Position numbers and translations under genes: made by a program. From Cryptomeria japonica (Eukaryota; Streptophyta; Pinopsida; Cupressales; Cupressaceae), in NCBI RefSeq assembly GCF_030272615.1, contig NC_081415.1, positions 378,847,392 to 378,911,391 of the forward strand: DNA of 64,000 nucleotides, read 5' to 3'. Each line of letters opens with the position of its first letter. The stretch's first letter is position 1. Shown here in pieces: positions 9,977 to 22,780 of the stretch. The notes under the pieces are model-generated. The model saw only the letters and a program-made list of their open reading frames with translations, was not told the origin of the DNA and did no database searches.

Positions 9977-12900
9977 ATGGAACCTTCATCTTCTTCTTCT
10001 AAAAAGAGTAGGAAAGGAAAAGAACTAAACCCTGAAGAGAAGCCCAAGAGACAAAAGAAAGAAGGGAGAGCTCTGACGCAGGATTTGTTAGACCAGTGTC
10101 CCTCATCTAGTGTAAGGTCTAAAAAAATCAAAAGTGAAGAAGAAGGATTGGAGGATAGATTTGAAAATCTAGGAGACATTTGGACTGAAATCAGAGGACA
10201 TGAATTATTCTTGTTTAGCTACAAAAGAAGGGATGCTCTCGAGCCCATATGTAATCTATGGAAGAAGAACTTAGGGAAATTGGTAGTCCCGAACGTATTT
10301 GTAGATGTTGAATTAATGAAAGCTCTAGTAGATTGTTATAATCCGAGAACCAAAACCATATGCGATTACAGAGGGAATCCATTAGTAGTGATTAACAAAC
10401 AAACTATTGATATGGTATTTGATTTAGACTGGGAGGTGGAGGAGAGTATTGATATGAAGAAACTTTCACAAGAATTCTTTAGTCTGGAAAACATCTACAG
10501 GACTTGGAGACTACCTATTCACCGTCCAAAAGTGGGTGGGTCATTTGTTCCATTCAGCAAAGATGACAAGATGTCGTTTGATGTCAACCACTTCCATCCA
10601 TATTTCAAATATACATATTATGCTGCAGCCCAAGTATTAGGCCTAGAGGCTCATCCACTCATGGATATTGGGGTTATGGTTCTGTGTGTTGACTTACAGT
10701 CAAAAGACCCTAGGTCATTTGATTTTGCCACTTATGTTGCAGATGCCTTAAATCATGGGTTGGAAAAATTGAAAGGGGATCTTGTGAATGTTCATTTTTC
10801 ATTGTACTCCTTGTTAATGCATATCATTCTTTATTGTGGACAAGAGATTAACTTCTGGTCAGATGATTTCTACATTAGATCTTATGATAAGAATGGTTTG
10901 AGGAAGCCAGTTCAGTTATGGGTTTCTGCATGGGACCAGAGGTTCATGAACAACCAGTACTGGCACTTTCAAGAATATTTTGTGAAACCTTTTAGTGCAG
11001 CTTTTGGGCAACACAGGGATTACACTTTGTCCCCTGAAATCAAGAGATTCCTCAGACCAAAGGACTTCTCTCCAGAGTCACAGATTGATCATAATTGGGG
11101 TGATTGGTATTGCCATGATAATCACACAAAAATCAGGGTATTTGGATATGAAGGGAAACCCCACATGCTTCCAATTACAGTGCAAAACAGGGTGGCTAGC
11201 CTGGAGATTATAAGACAATTGTCTATTGTCAGTGCTAAACACCTAATAGATTTCGGTAAACAATCCATTGTTCCAGGTTTATTGGTTTTCTCTGATTTCA
11301 TTGTTAAAAGTTCAAAAAGTTATCATTTACTACAGAATAAGTTAGACTATTATGGCATGACTCTGGGTGAGCCTAGAGAGAACTTTGATCCCGAAGGGTA
11401 CATCAAAGCTGCCAGAGCATCACAAAAACTCAAAGCTGGAATACATGTAGCCAAGATGCCAGATGACCTGATTAAAAATCTTGAAAGAGAAGAGGCCAAA
11501 GCTTTGAGAGAAAAGAGTGAGTTAGTTTGGGAGGCCTACAAATGGAAAAGGGTAAGGGAAATGATAGATGGAGACCTAATTGGAAATCTCCAAGATCCTT
11601 TGGAAGTGGCTAAAAGGCTGCTTCAACATGAAGCAGAAATCATGCATAGGGTGCCTTCGCAATTCCTTCATTTCATTAATACTGAGAAGGATAGTCAGCC
11701 CCTAGATCACATGTCACCAAAATCGACTGCTAGTAGTATCCCTGCTGATTCTCCTAGAGATTATCCTCCTGGTTTCGAAGCAGAGATGAATATGGACACT
11801 AGTGAAATTAATATCAAGGATGTCATCGATATAAGGATGACTAAACATGAAGATTTTGTTGCTGATGATGGATTCGCCTCTTCTAGGGAATTCCTCTCAT
11901 TTTTATACCAATACAAAGGAGCTCATGTAAAATGAAGCATGGCTGGGAGACCAGAGGAAGAACAGATGAAGAAATTGTAGGATGAGATTGATGTCCTCAT
12001 GAAAGATATGACTCTTGAGAAAGGGAGGAAATTACTAAAAGAGGCCGGTGTAATCATCTTTTCTGGTTGGGATATAAACTCAGCACTTCTTTTTGATGGA
12101 TTCCTGAAAAAACAAGACTTGAATCAACAGGTGTTGCCTCAGGAGATAGAAAAATTATTCCTAGGCTCTGGATATGATCCTGACAAGAAAGCTCTCCTAC
12201 AATGGGCATTATATCCAAAGGGGAAGAGGCCTATCATTGTGGACATTGAAGAAACCTTTGGGCACCTCATGGTTCATCAGGTTGGAAAGACTGACCCTAG
12301 GGTCACTGCTAAACTAAAATTGGATGTTGCTAGATTGAACCTAGACCAGACAGAATTTTTGGTCAGAGAGAACGTCACATACAAGGGGTTGTATGAAAAA
12401 TCTAAAGAGGAGAATCAAAAGTTGCAAGCAAAAATATTGTAACTAGAGACAGGGATTCCTATAAGCGAATACACCTCATACCCCACAGGACGTAGCTTGG
12501 ATGATGTCTCTGATGCTCTGTACTGGAAGTATCAAGCAGAAAAAGCCAATAAACGTGCAGAAGGTATCCAACAAAGGATGGACAAACTAGTCAATGATAT
12601 CATCGGACATCGGTTTAACACCATGCTCTTGCAGGTTGAACCATATTGGAAAGTATATAATGGAACAATAAAGGCGTTAACAGAGCATGAGAGATTAAAA
12701 GCACGACTGCATGAAGTACTGAATAATGTCGATGCCATGACACCAGAGGAAAAAACTGAGGGGACTGTGTATATGGAGAATCATGTTAAGCTTGAAGATA
12801 CGCTGAGAAGAGATCTGAAGGAATTGGATGATGAGAAACCTATTGGAATGCCCTCTGTTTACAAAGAAGGAGAAGTGATATCCCTGGAAGATTTGCAAAA

Positions 12901-13126
12901 AGAGCTCATCAGCGTCAAGGATTGGGCCTTGTCAGAAATAGATCGAAGTAAGGATATGGCCCCTACTGTCAACCAGATGATATTCAAGTATCTGTCGCAG
13001 GGAGATGAATTGAAGAAACAGAGTGCTCGAATCAAAACCTTCAAGGATGATGATTACATTCATCATTTAGGACTTCTAAATCTCTTTTTGCTTAAGTTTG
13101 TTAGAAGCACTCAAACTAACGATTAG
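9977..13126 (+). pseudogene. ORF3 of element A: LTR-encoded 1,049-codon protein of unknown function
   Basis: One reading frame runs from ATG 9977 (MEPSSSSSKKSRKGKEL) to TAG 13124-13126. It is broken only by stops at 11933 (CGA in B), 11978 (CAG in B) and 12440 (CAA in B), with no frameshift. The N-terminus is Ser/Lys-rich and NLS-like (KPKRQKKEGR). A globular region of about 500 residues follows, with LGKLVVPNVFVDVELMKAL, GNPLVVINKQTIDMVFDLDW, GSFVPFSK, YVADALNHGLEKL, RKPVQLWVSAWDQRF, FLRPKDFSPES, DHNWGDWY and IRVFGYEGKPHMLPI. Then comes a spacer with YPPGFEAE, an EKGRKLLKEAGVIIFSGWDI block and a charged, probably coiled-coil C-terminus. I recognise no known domain. The start is chosen because it is conserved in all copies; an in-frame upstream ATG at 9950 is not. 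A divergent homologue lies at 35835-39460. Confidence 0.85.
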
Positions 13127-14044
13127 TGTTTCAAAAAGTTGTGTCTCTTCATGAAAAGCCTTCATCCTCATATATATATGAGAATGATTTTTGTAATGTG
13201 AGGGGGATGAAAAAAAAAATACACAATAAGAAGATGGCGATGTATGACAGCTTGTAAGTTTTACAAACTTCAATGGAATATATGCTATGAACTGTTGCTT
13301 TTCTTTGCGTATGTGTTGTGGATTATTTCACTTTGTTTTGGCACTCGTCTGTGATATTATCTAAAGTGATAAGGTTATTCATATTCTTGAAATCGAATTT
13401 GTGCTTCATGTTATAAGGTTGAAACAAAAGTTTTGCTTGCGAATTGTAATTGTTCCTCGCAATACTTCATTGATTGGTCCCTTAAAGGTAGGGTTAAATC
13501 CATTCAATCAACATATGATATAAGCATTCAAATTGATCTCAAAAGAAATAATAACCGACAGGTCTATAAAAGGGTGGATTAAAAAACTGTCTCACAGGCT
13601 CGCATAATAAGTCCTGAAGAAAGTATAATGACTCTGTAGCCCAAACAACAAAGAAGGCACTGGTCAAAAACAGATTACACTCATCACTATATTTCACCAT
13701 TTGTTATTTTAAAGCAAACAGAAGTAATTAGGAAACATAGATCGAATAGCTTCTACAACAACAATCTTGAACTCATCTGCTGTATCTCCATTCTAGGAAC
13801 TTATGCCATTCTGAGACTAGGAGATATCAGATTAAGAAACTAAATCTGCTATAAAAAGCATTAGTTAAAGGAACAGCTAGTGAGTAGGTATACCCGCCTA
13901 GGTCCTGCAGAGCCTAAAGTGAGAGAGTTAGTAACCAAATAGGTTCACTCTATAAGTTGGCCAAGTCAATTGGAGGGTTTGATCATAGGAGTTGGCATTT
14001 CCTTAGAATCTATCCAATCTGTTGATTTGAGACCCAACAGTCTA

Positions 14045-16544
14045 CATAAAGTAAAGGTAAGGAATTACAAAATTTACAATGATTTTGATGACAACATATT
14101 TTTATTATTTAATACTCTTTTTGTCTACAAAGTTCATGTTGTTCATGTTGTGTATGATGTAATTTCGCTAACGTTTTTTATATTTTTTCTTTCTCACAGG
14201 CCAAAATGGATCCATCACATATCGCAGACAAAGATGTACCTTGCAACACTTCTACCAAGTAGGTAAACCTCATTGTAATTGTACAAATTAGGTAGAAGCA
14301 AACTATTACATTATTATGTTCTTTTTTTTAGTGATTTATACTAATTTTGTAATTGTTAATGATATTCTTGACACAGACGGATGTTCAGGGAAAGGGAAAG
14401 GGAGTTGCAGTACCTAAGCACCTTTCTATGGATGTCAAATTATTAGGGTTAAGCAATGATGACCCTAAAGATCCCACAGACCTTGTGAAACTCTTTAAAA
14501 TGCCTCTTATAAAAATTAGAAAAGAGATTGTTGCTTTGGTAGCCATGCATCCTACCATTGATGAGATACGACAGGGTGGAATTATTGTATAAGACAGTAT
14601 AAAACTTGCAATTAAGCAGTAATGAAAGCTTTAATTATAACAAAAGTTCAATAATGGTTTATATTTTATTCTCTTTTTATGTCATTAACTAAAATATGTA
14701 CGTATTGTTTTTACAGCAATTTATCCGCCCTCATGAAAGTCGTTCCTATGATCAGGGTGTTGCAGGATCAGGTGATGACGATTTTCTTGTATTATCACTT
14801 GCTTGGCTTATCACTCTGAGTACCCAAAACACATCATTTTTGATACTGTCAATTTGCAAAATAAAGGTTCATCCTTGTTTACAATTCTTGCACTTTTCAT
14901 ATATTTAATGTTTGATATATTTAATGTATTATTCTTTAGGTGCTGTCAATATTACTGTGCAAATGTTGACGCCACCTCATCATAAGTCACCCTCACCTAT
15001 ATTGCCAACTGCAATGTCGGCAACGCGTAGCATGCAGACATCCTCTAGTGCACGTCATATTGGCCCGCCCACTGTTGGTAGATCCCTCTTTTTCTCTATC
15101 TTTTGTCATGTGTTTATTTCCCTTCAAGCGTTCTTTCTTGAATTCTAATGCCATTTCATAGTGGATTCATTTTTTGCAGGAGATGCACATGATGATGTGC
15201 CACAGGAGACTACTGCTGATAACATAGCATCATTTCCTGGCTCTTCTCGTATTGCTAGTATGGGAACATTGTAGGCCACATTCATGGTGAGCGACGAAGA
15301 AATGCTTCCCTTAAAGATACAAAAGGTTCCAGGTACTTTAAAATTATTATTATATATACTCTAATTGTAATTTACTTTATGATCACTCATTTTGGACTAA
15401 TATTGATCCCATGAATTTTTTGCAGGCAATGATATTTTCTATAAATATCTTAGTGATATTGCATTGTAGATATTTGGGCCCACCATACATAAAAGGTGGT
15501 ACATCATATGTGAACCAACCCTTATCCACTTTTGATTTCATATCATTGCTAGAATACTTTTCCTTTGATCCATTTCTTGAAGTGTAATAAATGTAGCTTC
15601 AGTTCATTTCTGAATCTAACAGGTTTGTTTTTGCTTTAAAAGGTGGAATGACCAAGAAAAAAGGTTAAAAGATGAATTGACAAACCAAATGGTTGAGTGG
15701 TTTAGAAATGACACCTTTGACAAAACCAAGCTCCTTGAAAAAGCTAGAACATATCTAAACTATGTGAGGGACCAATACAGGACCCATTTGGAGAGGAACC
15801 TAAAGTATGAGCATCCCCCCATGATTCCAAAGAGGGAGTGGAAGGACCTAATTTTGGATTCCAAGGAGAGAATTGAAAGGAAAAAAGGAAATACACCAGT
15901 AGATGCCAAAAGAAGGTACGAGATACTATTAAGAATGTAATTATGTACTAATTAATTACTCTTTATATTTATATAATTTAACATATTTCAAACTTTTTAT
16001 AGATTGAGTGACACGTCAAAGGCAACCAAGGCAAGGCAAGAAAAGCATGGGCAACACAAACTTGGCTTTGGTGGTTACATGAAACTTGCTGCATGAATTG
16101 TAAGTATCTCATGTAAACTCCCATATTGTCTCAAACTATTAATAAATTGCAAACATTTTTTTTTTATCAAACAATGCAAGCAAAATTCATGGTACCAAGC
16201 AAAAATGCAGGGCTCTAAATTCAATAGAGCGCCCATAGAAGATAACAAGAGAATTGCTTACCAACAAGGCTATTTAGCCATGGCTAATCGGCTATGAGAA
16301 TTGAGTGGGCATACACAACATTCAAGTGCATCCGTCACACAGGTAAATATGGTAAATGGAAGTTGTTTCAAATTGAATACTTTACCAATAATCTAATTGA
16401 TGTTGAGTTCCAACATAAAGTGACTATATTTGTTTTAAATAAGCAAGCAATGATAACAATGTGCATGTCATTGGAATATAGCCCACTAATTGTGAAACAC
16501 CACCTACACATGAACATTCGGATGTGCATCCCAGTAGTGGAGGT
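14045..16544 (+). pseudogene. CACTA second gene (Ptta/En/Spm-type, Transposase_24-like), 5' and middle exons
   Basis: A series of short exons with good splice borders is visible. About 14200-14262 encodes MDPSHIADKDVPCNTSTK and ends at TAG|GTAAAC. About 14377-14590 contains KGKGVAVPKHLSMDVKLLGL. Others are 14717-14866, about 14940-15077, about 15181-15328, and about 15642-15915. The last (MTNQMVEWFRNDTFDKTKLL, IPKREWKDLILDSKERIERK) joins an exon from about 16003 reading LSDTSKATKARQEKHGQHKL and GFGGYMKLAA, which resembles the Plant transposase (Ptta/En/Spm) domain. Internal stops (for example TAG near 15273) show decay. An exon at about 16440-16544 is cut by element C and resumes at 34357. 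Exon limits are by eye. Confidence 0.65.
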
Positions 16545-17518
16545 TGTAGACACCTAAAAATGGTCAATGCTTGCGGAGTCATACTTTAACATTTGTGCAT
16601 TGCCTCATTTTAGGGTTTTGCGTCGCATTAACATTTCTCCTATGATTCACACTTGGTCTTTATCATTTGCGAACATCGAGTCATTCCTCTACATTCTTCA
16701 TTCATCTCACTCTCAAATTTGGTCTTGTCGACAACACTATCCAGTCATGATTTTGATCGATTTTATCCTATTGCATCAATGTGCGTGCTAATTTGTCATC
16801 ATTTTGGACATCGTCAATCCTAATTAGGGTTTTGTCCTCTTATCAATCTTGTCGTTTTGTCATCAATCCTTATCATTTTCAATCTCATCGTTTTGCGATC
16901 GATTTGTCATCGGTCGTTGTCATGTTCGATCTTGTCATTTTGCAATCGATTTGTCATTGATCGTGGTCATTTTCAATCTTGTCATCTTGAAATCTATTTT
17001 GTCATCAATCCTTGTCCTTTTGTCAAATTTATCATTTTGCGGTCGATTTGTCATCAATCGTCGTCTTTCTCAATCATATCAATTTGGATCAATAGTCATT
17101 GTTCCTCATCAATTGGCGTATTTATCAATCAAATCATTTATCACATTGGTCCTTTGTTAATCAGAATCAAATCGAATTAATTATCTTTCATCAAGACCTA
17201 ATTGTCATTCTCGCATTGTTAATTCATCTTCTAGGGTTTCGTGATTTAATCATTTAACCTTGTTTGTCATTTCTCCCTTTAGGATTAATAATTTATTTAT
17301 TTTATCCTAAGTCTTCTTGTCACAATTAAATGTTCATTTAATTGGCTAATTATTCCTCTTTGTGAATTAATTAATAAATGAAAAATTATTAATTAATTTA
17401 CCTAATTTCTAATTTCCATCAATTTCTTAATTTCTTAATTCCTCATTTCTAATTTTCTAATTTTCTAAATTCTTAATTTCATTTCCTCCTATTTCTCTCC
17501 TAAGTTCATGGGAATGAC

Positions 17519-17695
17519 ATAGAAATTTGTCATAAATTGTCATAAATCTTTGCATAGAAATTTGTCATAAATTGTCATAAATTTTTGCATAGAAATTTGT
17601 CATAAATCTTTGCATAGAAATTTGTCATAAATTGTCATAAATCTTTGCATAGAAATTTGTCATAAATTGTCATAAATCCTTGCATAGCAATTTGT
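17519..17695. repeat. Tandem repeat in element C 5' LTR
   Basis: There are six consecutive copies of a unit of about 35 bp built from GCATAGAAATTTGTCATAAA and TTGTCATAAATCTT; one copy is shortened to 24 bp. The 3' LTR has five copies at 33749-33905, which accounts for nearly all of the 25-bp LTR length difference. Confidence 0.9.
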
Positions 17696-17783
17696 CATAC
17701 ACATGTCATAACTTTGCTATTCTTGATTTGAATTTCCATTCGAATCACTATCATGCTAATTTGATCTTTTTCTCCAATTTCTC

Positions 17784-17790
17784 TATAAAT
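17784..17790 (+). promoter_or_regulatory. Candidate TATA box of element C
   Basis: CTCTATAAATTGG occurs once per LTR (also TATAAAT at 33990-33996), in the last quarter of the LTR as expected for a U3/R border. Assigned by sequence only. Confidence 0.4.
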
Positions 17791-18146
17791 TGGATGAATT
17801 TTCTTCAATCAATCCCCTAATCAGATTATCGGATTTCTAATCACTTTGTCAAATCACGCTTCGAGTACTCTTGCGCCAATATCTTATTTACTTGCTTTCA
17901 TATCATGATCATGCACTAGTAGGTGAGATCCACAACAAAGCTATTTGCAGAAGAAAGAAGGACAATGGAGCCACATGAAGGAAGCATTTAGATCTACATC
18001 TGGTTTGTATAATCTTTAGTTTTGAATGTTTCATTTTCATGTCTCTATTGAGTGTGTTAGGATTGATCATGGCAATTTGCTTTCGTGATTGAGCTAATGA
18101 TTAATGTTTATATTGCTTTGATGATTTTTGATTTCCTACCTCACCA

Positions 18147-20221
18147 TTAATTGGTGAACCCAACATGAACACTAACCATCTAACCCCTTTATGGTGTTTT
18201 TCAGTGCTTTCAAGTTGATTTGCAGGCCAAAAACCCAAAAACAAGGTCGTGCAGGGTTTTCTGGAGACTTCTGCACCCGTGTGAAGCAACTTGCACTTGT
18301 GTGAAGTAACTTGCGCCTATGTTGAAGACATTCTGCACCTATGTCATGCATTCTGTGCCTGTGTCCTAAGTTTTGCGCCTGTGTAAAGTCCAGAATAGAG
18401 GTAAAAATGCAGTGTTTTACTTGAAAATTGTCTTGATTTTGCATTCTGTTTTCTATGTTTTGGTTTTTGGTACTAATTATCTGTGCAGAATCTTGGCATA
18501 CGCATGGAAAAGACAACAAATCAAACTACTAACATGTGTTATGCAGAATCGATAGTCAAAGAATAAGCACCTCAAACTTCTAACTTGGGTTTTGCAGGTT
18601 GCCTTGGAGAAACAACTAAACTTGGTATTTGTCATTAATGTTTTAGGCACCTAGTGATTTTTAAATAGGTTGGAATGAACATGTTTTTTCTTTGATTGTT
18701 GAGTGTGACATTGGAGTAGGAGAGTATGCTCTCATCCTTTTTAGGGTGATCAGAAATCCAGATCTTCGATACCATGCTTGTGTCTTTGATTGTGTGTCTC
18801 CTTTAGAGGGCCTTCCTTCCCAACCACTTTGCTTTTGTAAGCAAGTGATAATTGTGAGAAGGGAATGACCCAAAGTGAGTACGGCTAGAATACCTTGGCA
18901 TTCTAACTCACTATAAAAGAATACCCGATGAGCAAAAGCTTTGAAGGAAGGGTTACGTGGGAATTGCAGTTACTTGGGAAGTGATGACCCTTGGACTCTT
19001 TCTCATATCAACATCTAAGTAGGACCTCATGGTCTAAATTGTGCTTGCGCAACTACATTTGTTTGGTATCTTGATGGGCTTAATGTCTCATTCATGCTTG
19101 CGTGACATCAAGGAGTAATGCTTAACAGAAATCCTTACTACACACCTTGTTTTAGAGGCCAAAAACCCTTCTAGTTGCTTGAGAAGGACAAGTTCGGATA
19201 CTTGGAAGAGATACTAAGTTCGCCATGGGGAGATTTCCATGGGGACTGATGCTTGGCTGCCCTGAGAAGTGAGTGTCATGGAGGGGAGCCCGTGGGGTCA
19301 AGCATTTATGTATTCTCCTTGAATCCCATAATGAGTCTACCTCTCAAGTACCTAATGTCTTTGCCTACCATAAGAAATGTGGGGATGAGCATGATTGTCT
19401 TGAGTCTAAGTTGCAATATCTTGTATTCTTTGCTTGTCAAAAGTTGAATTGTATCTCATTTCAAGAACAAAGCAAATTGATCCAACATAAGATTAAACAC
19501 AAGTGACATTCATCCAACAAAAGTTCAACAAGATTCAAAACTCATCTTCAAACATGGTTAGCAAACATTGTTCAAAATCTTATCTCAACATTCATGTCAC
19601 TTACATTTAGGTTCATCCTAGGTTGCATTTTGCAAATTTCATTGTCAAGTACCAAGGTTAGGTTTCACCTAAGTCATACTCTTTTCAATAAGGGTCATCC
19701 ATTTGCATGTGTCCTCTTGCATTAAAGTCATACCATTGTCATACATTCATATTTGCATACCCTAGGTCTCTTCATTAAGCTTAGGACATTATCATATCAT
19801 ATTAGGGTCACTTGCATATTAATTGTCCCTTTGCATATAGTGCCAAAACTAGGTTTTGTCATACTTGAGTAATCCAAATCTTTGATAAACCCTAAGTCAT
19901 TGTTAGGAAGTCTAGACCTTATCAAACCTTTTGTCCTTTTGTCATCTATGTCATTTCATCAAACCTAGCTTAGTATCCAAGCATATAGGGGAGACATTGT
20001 CATCTTGTCCTTTGTCACTTGGTCCTTTTGTCCTTCGAGGTCTAGACATCATTCCAATTTCCCAAAGGTCCCTACCTTAGATTTGCATTCATAAGCTTGT
20101 CAAAATCTTCAAAAACAACCAAAAACATAGATTGCATTTTCATCTATTCAAGTTTGCATTTAGTTGCATAGCATATATTAGCCTTGAAAAATTCCAAAAA
20201 CATTGCATTCACATAAGTGAC
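18147..20221 (+). other. Element C untranslated leader, with possible PBS and short repeats
   Basis: This is 2.1 kb without a credible gene. Just after the LTR, TTGGTGAACCCAACATGAAC may be a degraded PBS; it resembles a tRNA-Lys-type site but matches poorly. At 18268-18390 the phrase TGCGCCTGTGT and variants (TGCACTTGTGTG, TGCACCTATGT) recur six or more times. Related words occur at 32126-32250. The rest contains TTGTCA/CATTTGCAT-rich, AT-rich sequence. Confidence 0.55.
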
Positions 20222-22780
20222 ATGCCTGTTGAGACAAGATCAAAATCTAAAAAGATGGGCGAACCGAAGTATCAACCCATGGACAACATAGCAAATTCGT
20301 AGTTTCAAACTAGTCAAACAGTACAAATTGAAGGTTCATCAAACACATCCCTACCACCATATGGAATGGTTCAACTTGGGCCACCTCCATTATATGAACA
20401 AGTGTTTGTACCTATGAAACCAAGACATGGGAGTGTTCCACCAACTCCAAGAGGAAGTGCACCTTTCAATTGGAATCAACCACACCTGCAACATGACATT
20501 CAAACTCAAACATTATATGAAGAACAAACCCTTTCGCAAGGATTTGGTTCAGATCAAGGCATCCACCAAGAAATGAATCCAAATGTCCAACCAGATTTTT
20601 CGTCCGATTCTAATGCTTTTGATGATGTTGACATGTTCCTTCAAGATCCAAAGATAACAAAAAAGATGGATAAGTTCTTGAACAAGGTCTTTAAGATGTT
20701 TCCACAAAAGTATCTTAACATGATGAGTAATGTGACCTCTTCAAGTGAACAAATCAATGTGCAAGAACAACAAGGTGGTGAGTTGTTAAGTTTCTTTCTG
20801 CATCCAAATGAAGAAAATGCACAACAAGCAACTCAACCTACCTTGATGAGCAAACGTGCTTCAAAGGCATTGACAGTGACTATTCCTCAAAAGTCACCAT
20901 TTGAGACAATAGATAATCCACTATTCAATGCAACACCTGTAACACAAGATCAAATGAAGACCACACAAATATTGACAGCTGTCCCTCAACAAGAAGTGGT
21001 TCCTTCAATGCATAAAGTTGGATCAAAATCTAAGATGCAGGAAAGCTTCACAACTGGAATGCTTGATATCACTAATGTCCAAAATAATTCCACAATGCAA
21101 CAAAGTTCTTATGTCTCGTTAAGTTCAATATCTTTGCCAAACACTATTGCGACAAATCCTTCGATAATAGCAACACAAAGAGCTACGGATAGTGGTTTGC
21201 ACCAACAACAATTGTTGCAACAATTAAGTAATATACAAAAGGTACAATCGAATGTGCATCTAAGTAATGTACCACAATAACAATTTCGCATTTGACAACA
21301 AATTGCAGCGCCTTCGGCACCATTACAAGTTAATGCAAACTTGCAACCATCACAATGGATTGGACAAACAACACAGCAAGTCAATGCAAGTGCTATACCC
21401 CATCCTAAGGAGAAGCAACGAAAACCATCTAAACAAAGTTTTTTACAAATGATGGGATATACACCATGACAACAACTGGCACAAAGTCAACAAATTCTGA
21501 TTCGTCAGCTTCAACACCAACATGTGCCACAATATGTGCCAAGGCAAACAAGTAATCCTACTTCACAACCGCAATTGGAGCCTGTGCAATATCAACAACC
21601 TACTCAATTGCAATATCAACCTAGGCTCCAAGAAGCACAACAACACGATCGATATCAAGGCATAGCACAACCACAACAACAAGCGATGTACCAAGAACTT
21701 TATATGCTGGAGACACCAAAAATGGCCATTTCAGAGTATCAACAACTGATCGGAAATACGATGTATCGACAAAGAATACCAACCAGGATTAATGATGGAC
21801 CTCCACAATTTGATACAATTGCGCAACAAATTGAGAAGTTGCAATGAAAAGTCGATGCATTAGAAACTAAAGGAACAAAGAAGTTGTATACAAATCAAGA
21901 TTTATGTCCTAATCCTTTTGATAAGAGTGTGTACATGCCTCCATTCCCTAAGCATTTTGAGGCACCCAATTTTGAGAAATATAAAGGGAATGGTAATCCA
22001 AAAGATCACATTCGAGCATTTTTTGTGGCATGTACGGAAGTAAGCTATGAAGAGATGTATTTAATGCGATTATTTGCACGAAGTCTCACTGGACAAGCCA
22101 TGGATTGGTATTCACATCTGCCAGGAAATATAAAGACTTGGTCGGAATTAGCTCAAAAGTTTTTATCTCATTTCACGTTCAACATCGACAGTGACGTGAC
22201 CATGTCAGACTTATGCAACACCAAGCAAAAGCAAGGTGAATCATTAGTGACTTTCTTGCAACGATGGCGAAGCTTGTATAGTCGTTCTTCTCTCGATATA
22301 CCCGAAGAACAACAAGTGAATCTGTTTATCTAGAATTTGGTCCCAGAAATGATGTATGAGCTAAAATTGAAAAGTCCCAGTACTATAGAGAAACTCATTA
22401 AGAAAGGAATGAGCATTGAAATGGCTCTAGTAGCTAAAGGAATTATCAAGCTCAATAAAGACAATGACAACACCAATTATTCGGGGGATAGAAATAGATT
22501 TTGGTATAAGAACAAGAATGTCACTAATGATGGAGTTGTTGATGCAAGAGCGGTGAATGCAAATCAACCCCCATTCACGATCAAGAAATTGAGTGTTCCT
22601 AATATGTCAACTATGGAACAAAATCAAGCGGCAATGAGCAATGTTACTCAATAGCCACAATACCAACAACATGCTCAACAACAGCATACTCAACAATATA
22701 ACCAACAACAAGGCCAACACCAAAACCAGCAGCGCAAACCCTTCCGATCACGAGATGGGCCTCCTTGACAATTTACGCCA
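20222..22780 (+). pseudogene. gag: Element C gag
   Basis: The start ATG at 20222 gives MPVETRSKSKKMGEPKY. The frame then meets a TAG at 20300 and at least seven more stops (21278, 21293, 21467, 21845, 22331, 22652, 22766) without a frame change. The first 500 residues are Gln/Pro-rich. A retrotransposon-gag core follows at about 21890-22330: PPFPKHFEAPNFEKYKGNGN, HIRAFFVACTEVSYEE, GQAMDWYSHLPGNIKTW, QGESLVTFLQRWRSLY. Most stops are in Gln codons (CAA/CAG turned to TAA/TAG/TGA). Confidence 0.82.

Larger units (their letters stand above)
1172..14039 (+). mobile_element. Element A: Ty3/gypsy LTR retrotransposon (dual-RNase-H type) with ORF3 in its 3' LTR
   Basis: The ends are TGTTGGA...CCCAACA and are flanked by the direct repeat GTCTA (1167-1171 and 14040-14044). 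Joining the flanks restores CACTA sequence. In order: 5' LTR 1172-2453, PBS 2457-2474, one gag-pol reading frame 2570-8911, a 131-bp spacer, and 3' LTR 9043-14039 containing ORF3. All gag-pol pieces lie in one frame (2,113 codons) with five in-frame stops: 4568, 5354, 6254, 7466 and 7619. Element B is a second copy of the same family. The two LTRs are discordant: the left one lacks ORF3 and has a different U3. The element is defective. Confidence 0.93.
9043..14039 (+). repeat. Element A 3' LTR, long form with ORF3 (4,997 bp)
   Basis: It starts TGTTGGACACTATATTTG, ends GACCCAACA and is followed by TSD GTCTA. It aligns along its length with both LTRs of element B. Its parts are a 5' section with a TCATCGA-type motif array (9160-9681), ORF3 (9977-13126), the palindrome CTCATATATATATGAG near 13165, and an R/U5-like end shared with the short 5' LTR. 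Confidence 0.9.
16545..18146 (+). repeat. Element C 5' LTR (about 1,602 bp)
   Basis: It is a direct repeat of 32775-34351. It begins TGTAGACACCTAAAAATGG and ends CCTACCTCACCA. It contains many TTTGTCATCGATCG-like words (16850-17060), a 24-35-bp tandem repeat (17519-17695), and a TATA-like TATAAAT at 17784-17790. Several ORFs inside it are low-complexity artefacts of these repeats. Confidence 0.93.

Noticed and set aside
2570-13126. Reassigned genetic code with stop codons read as Gln
   Set aside because: The stops differ between copies of the same element and also replace Arg, Trp, Leu and Tyr codons; ordinary decay explains them.
16849-17180. Overlapping ORFs in element C LTRs (also 33011-33411)
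   Set aside because: They are low-complexity translations of TTTGTCATCGAT-type repeats, not conserved as proteins.
17519-17695. CRISPR-like repeat array
   Set aside because: Units are contiguous without unique spacers and lie within a plant LTR.
18101-18873. Short ORFs in the element C leader
   Set aside because: They show no conserved motif and sit in the untranslated leader between LTR and gag.
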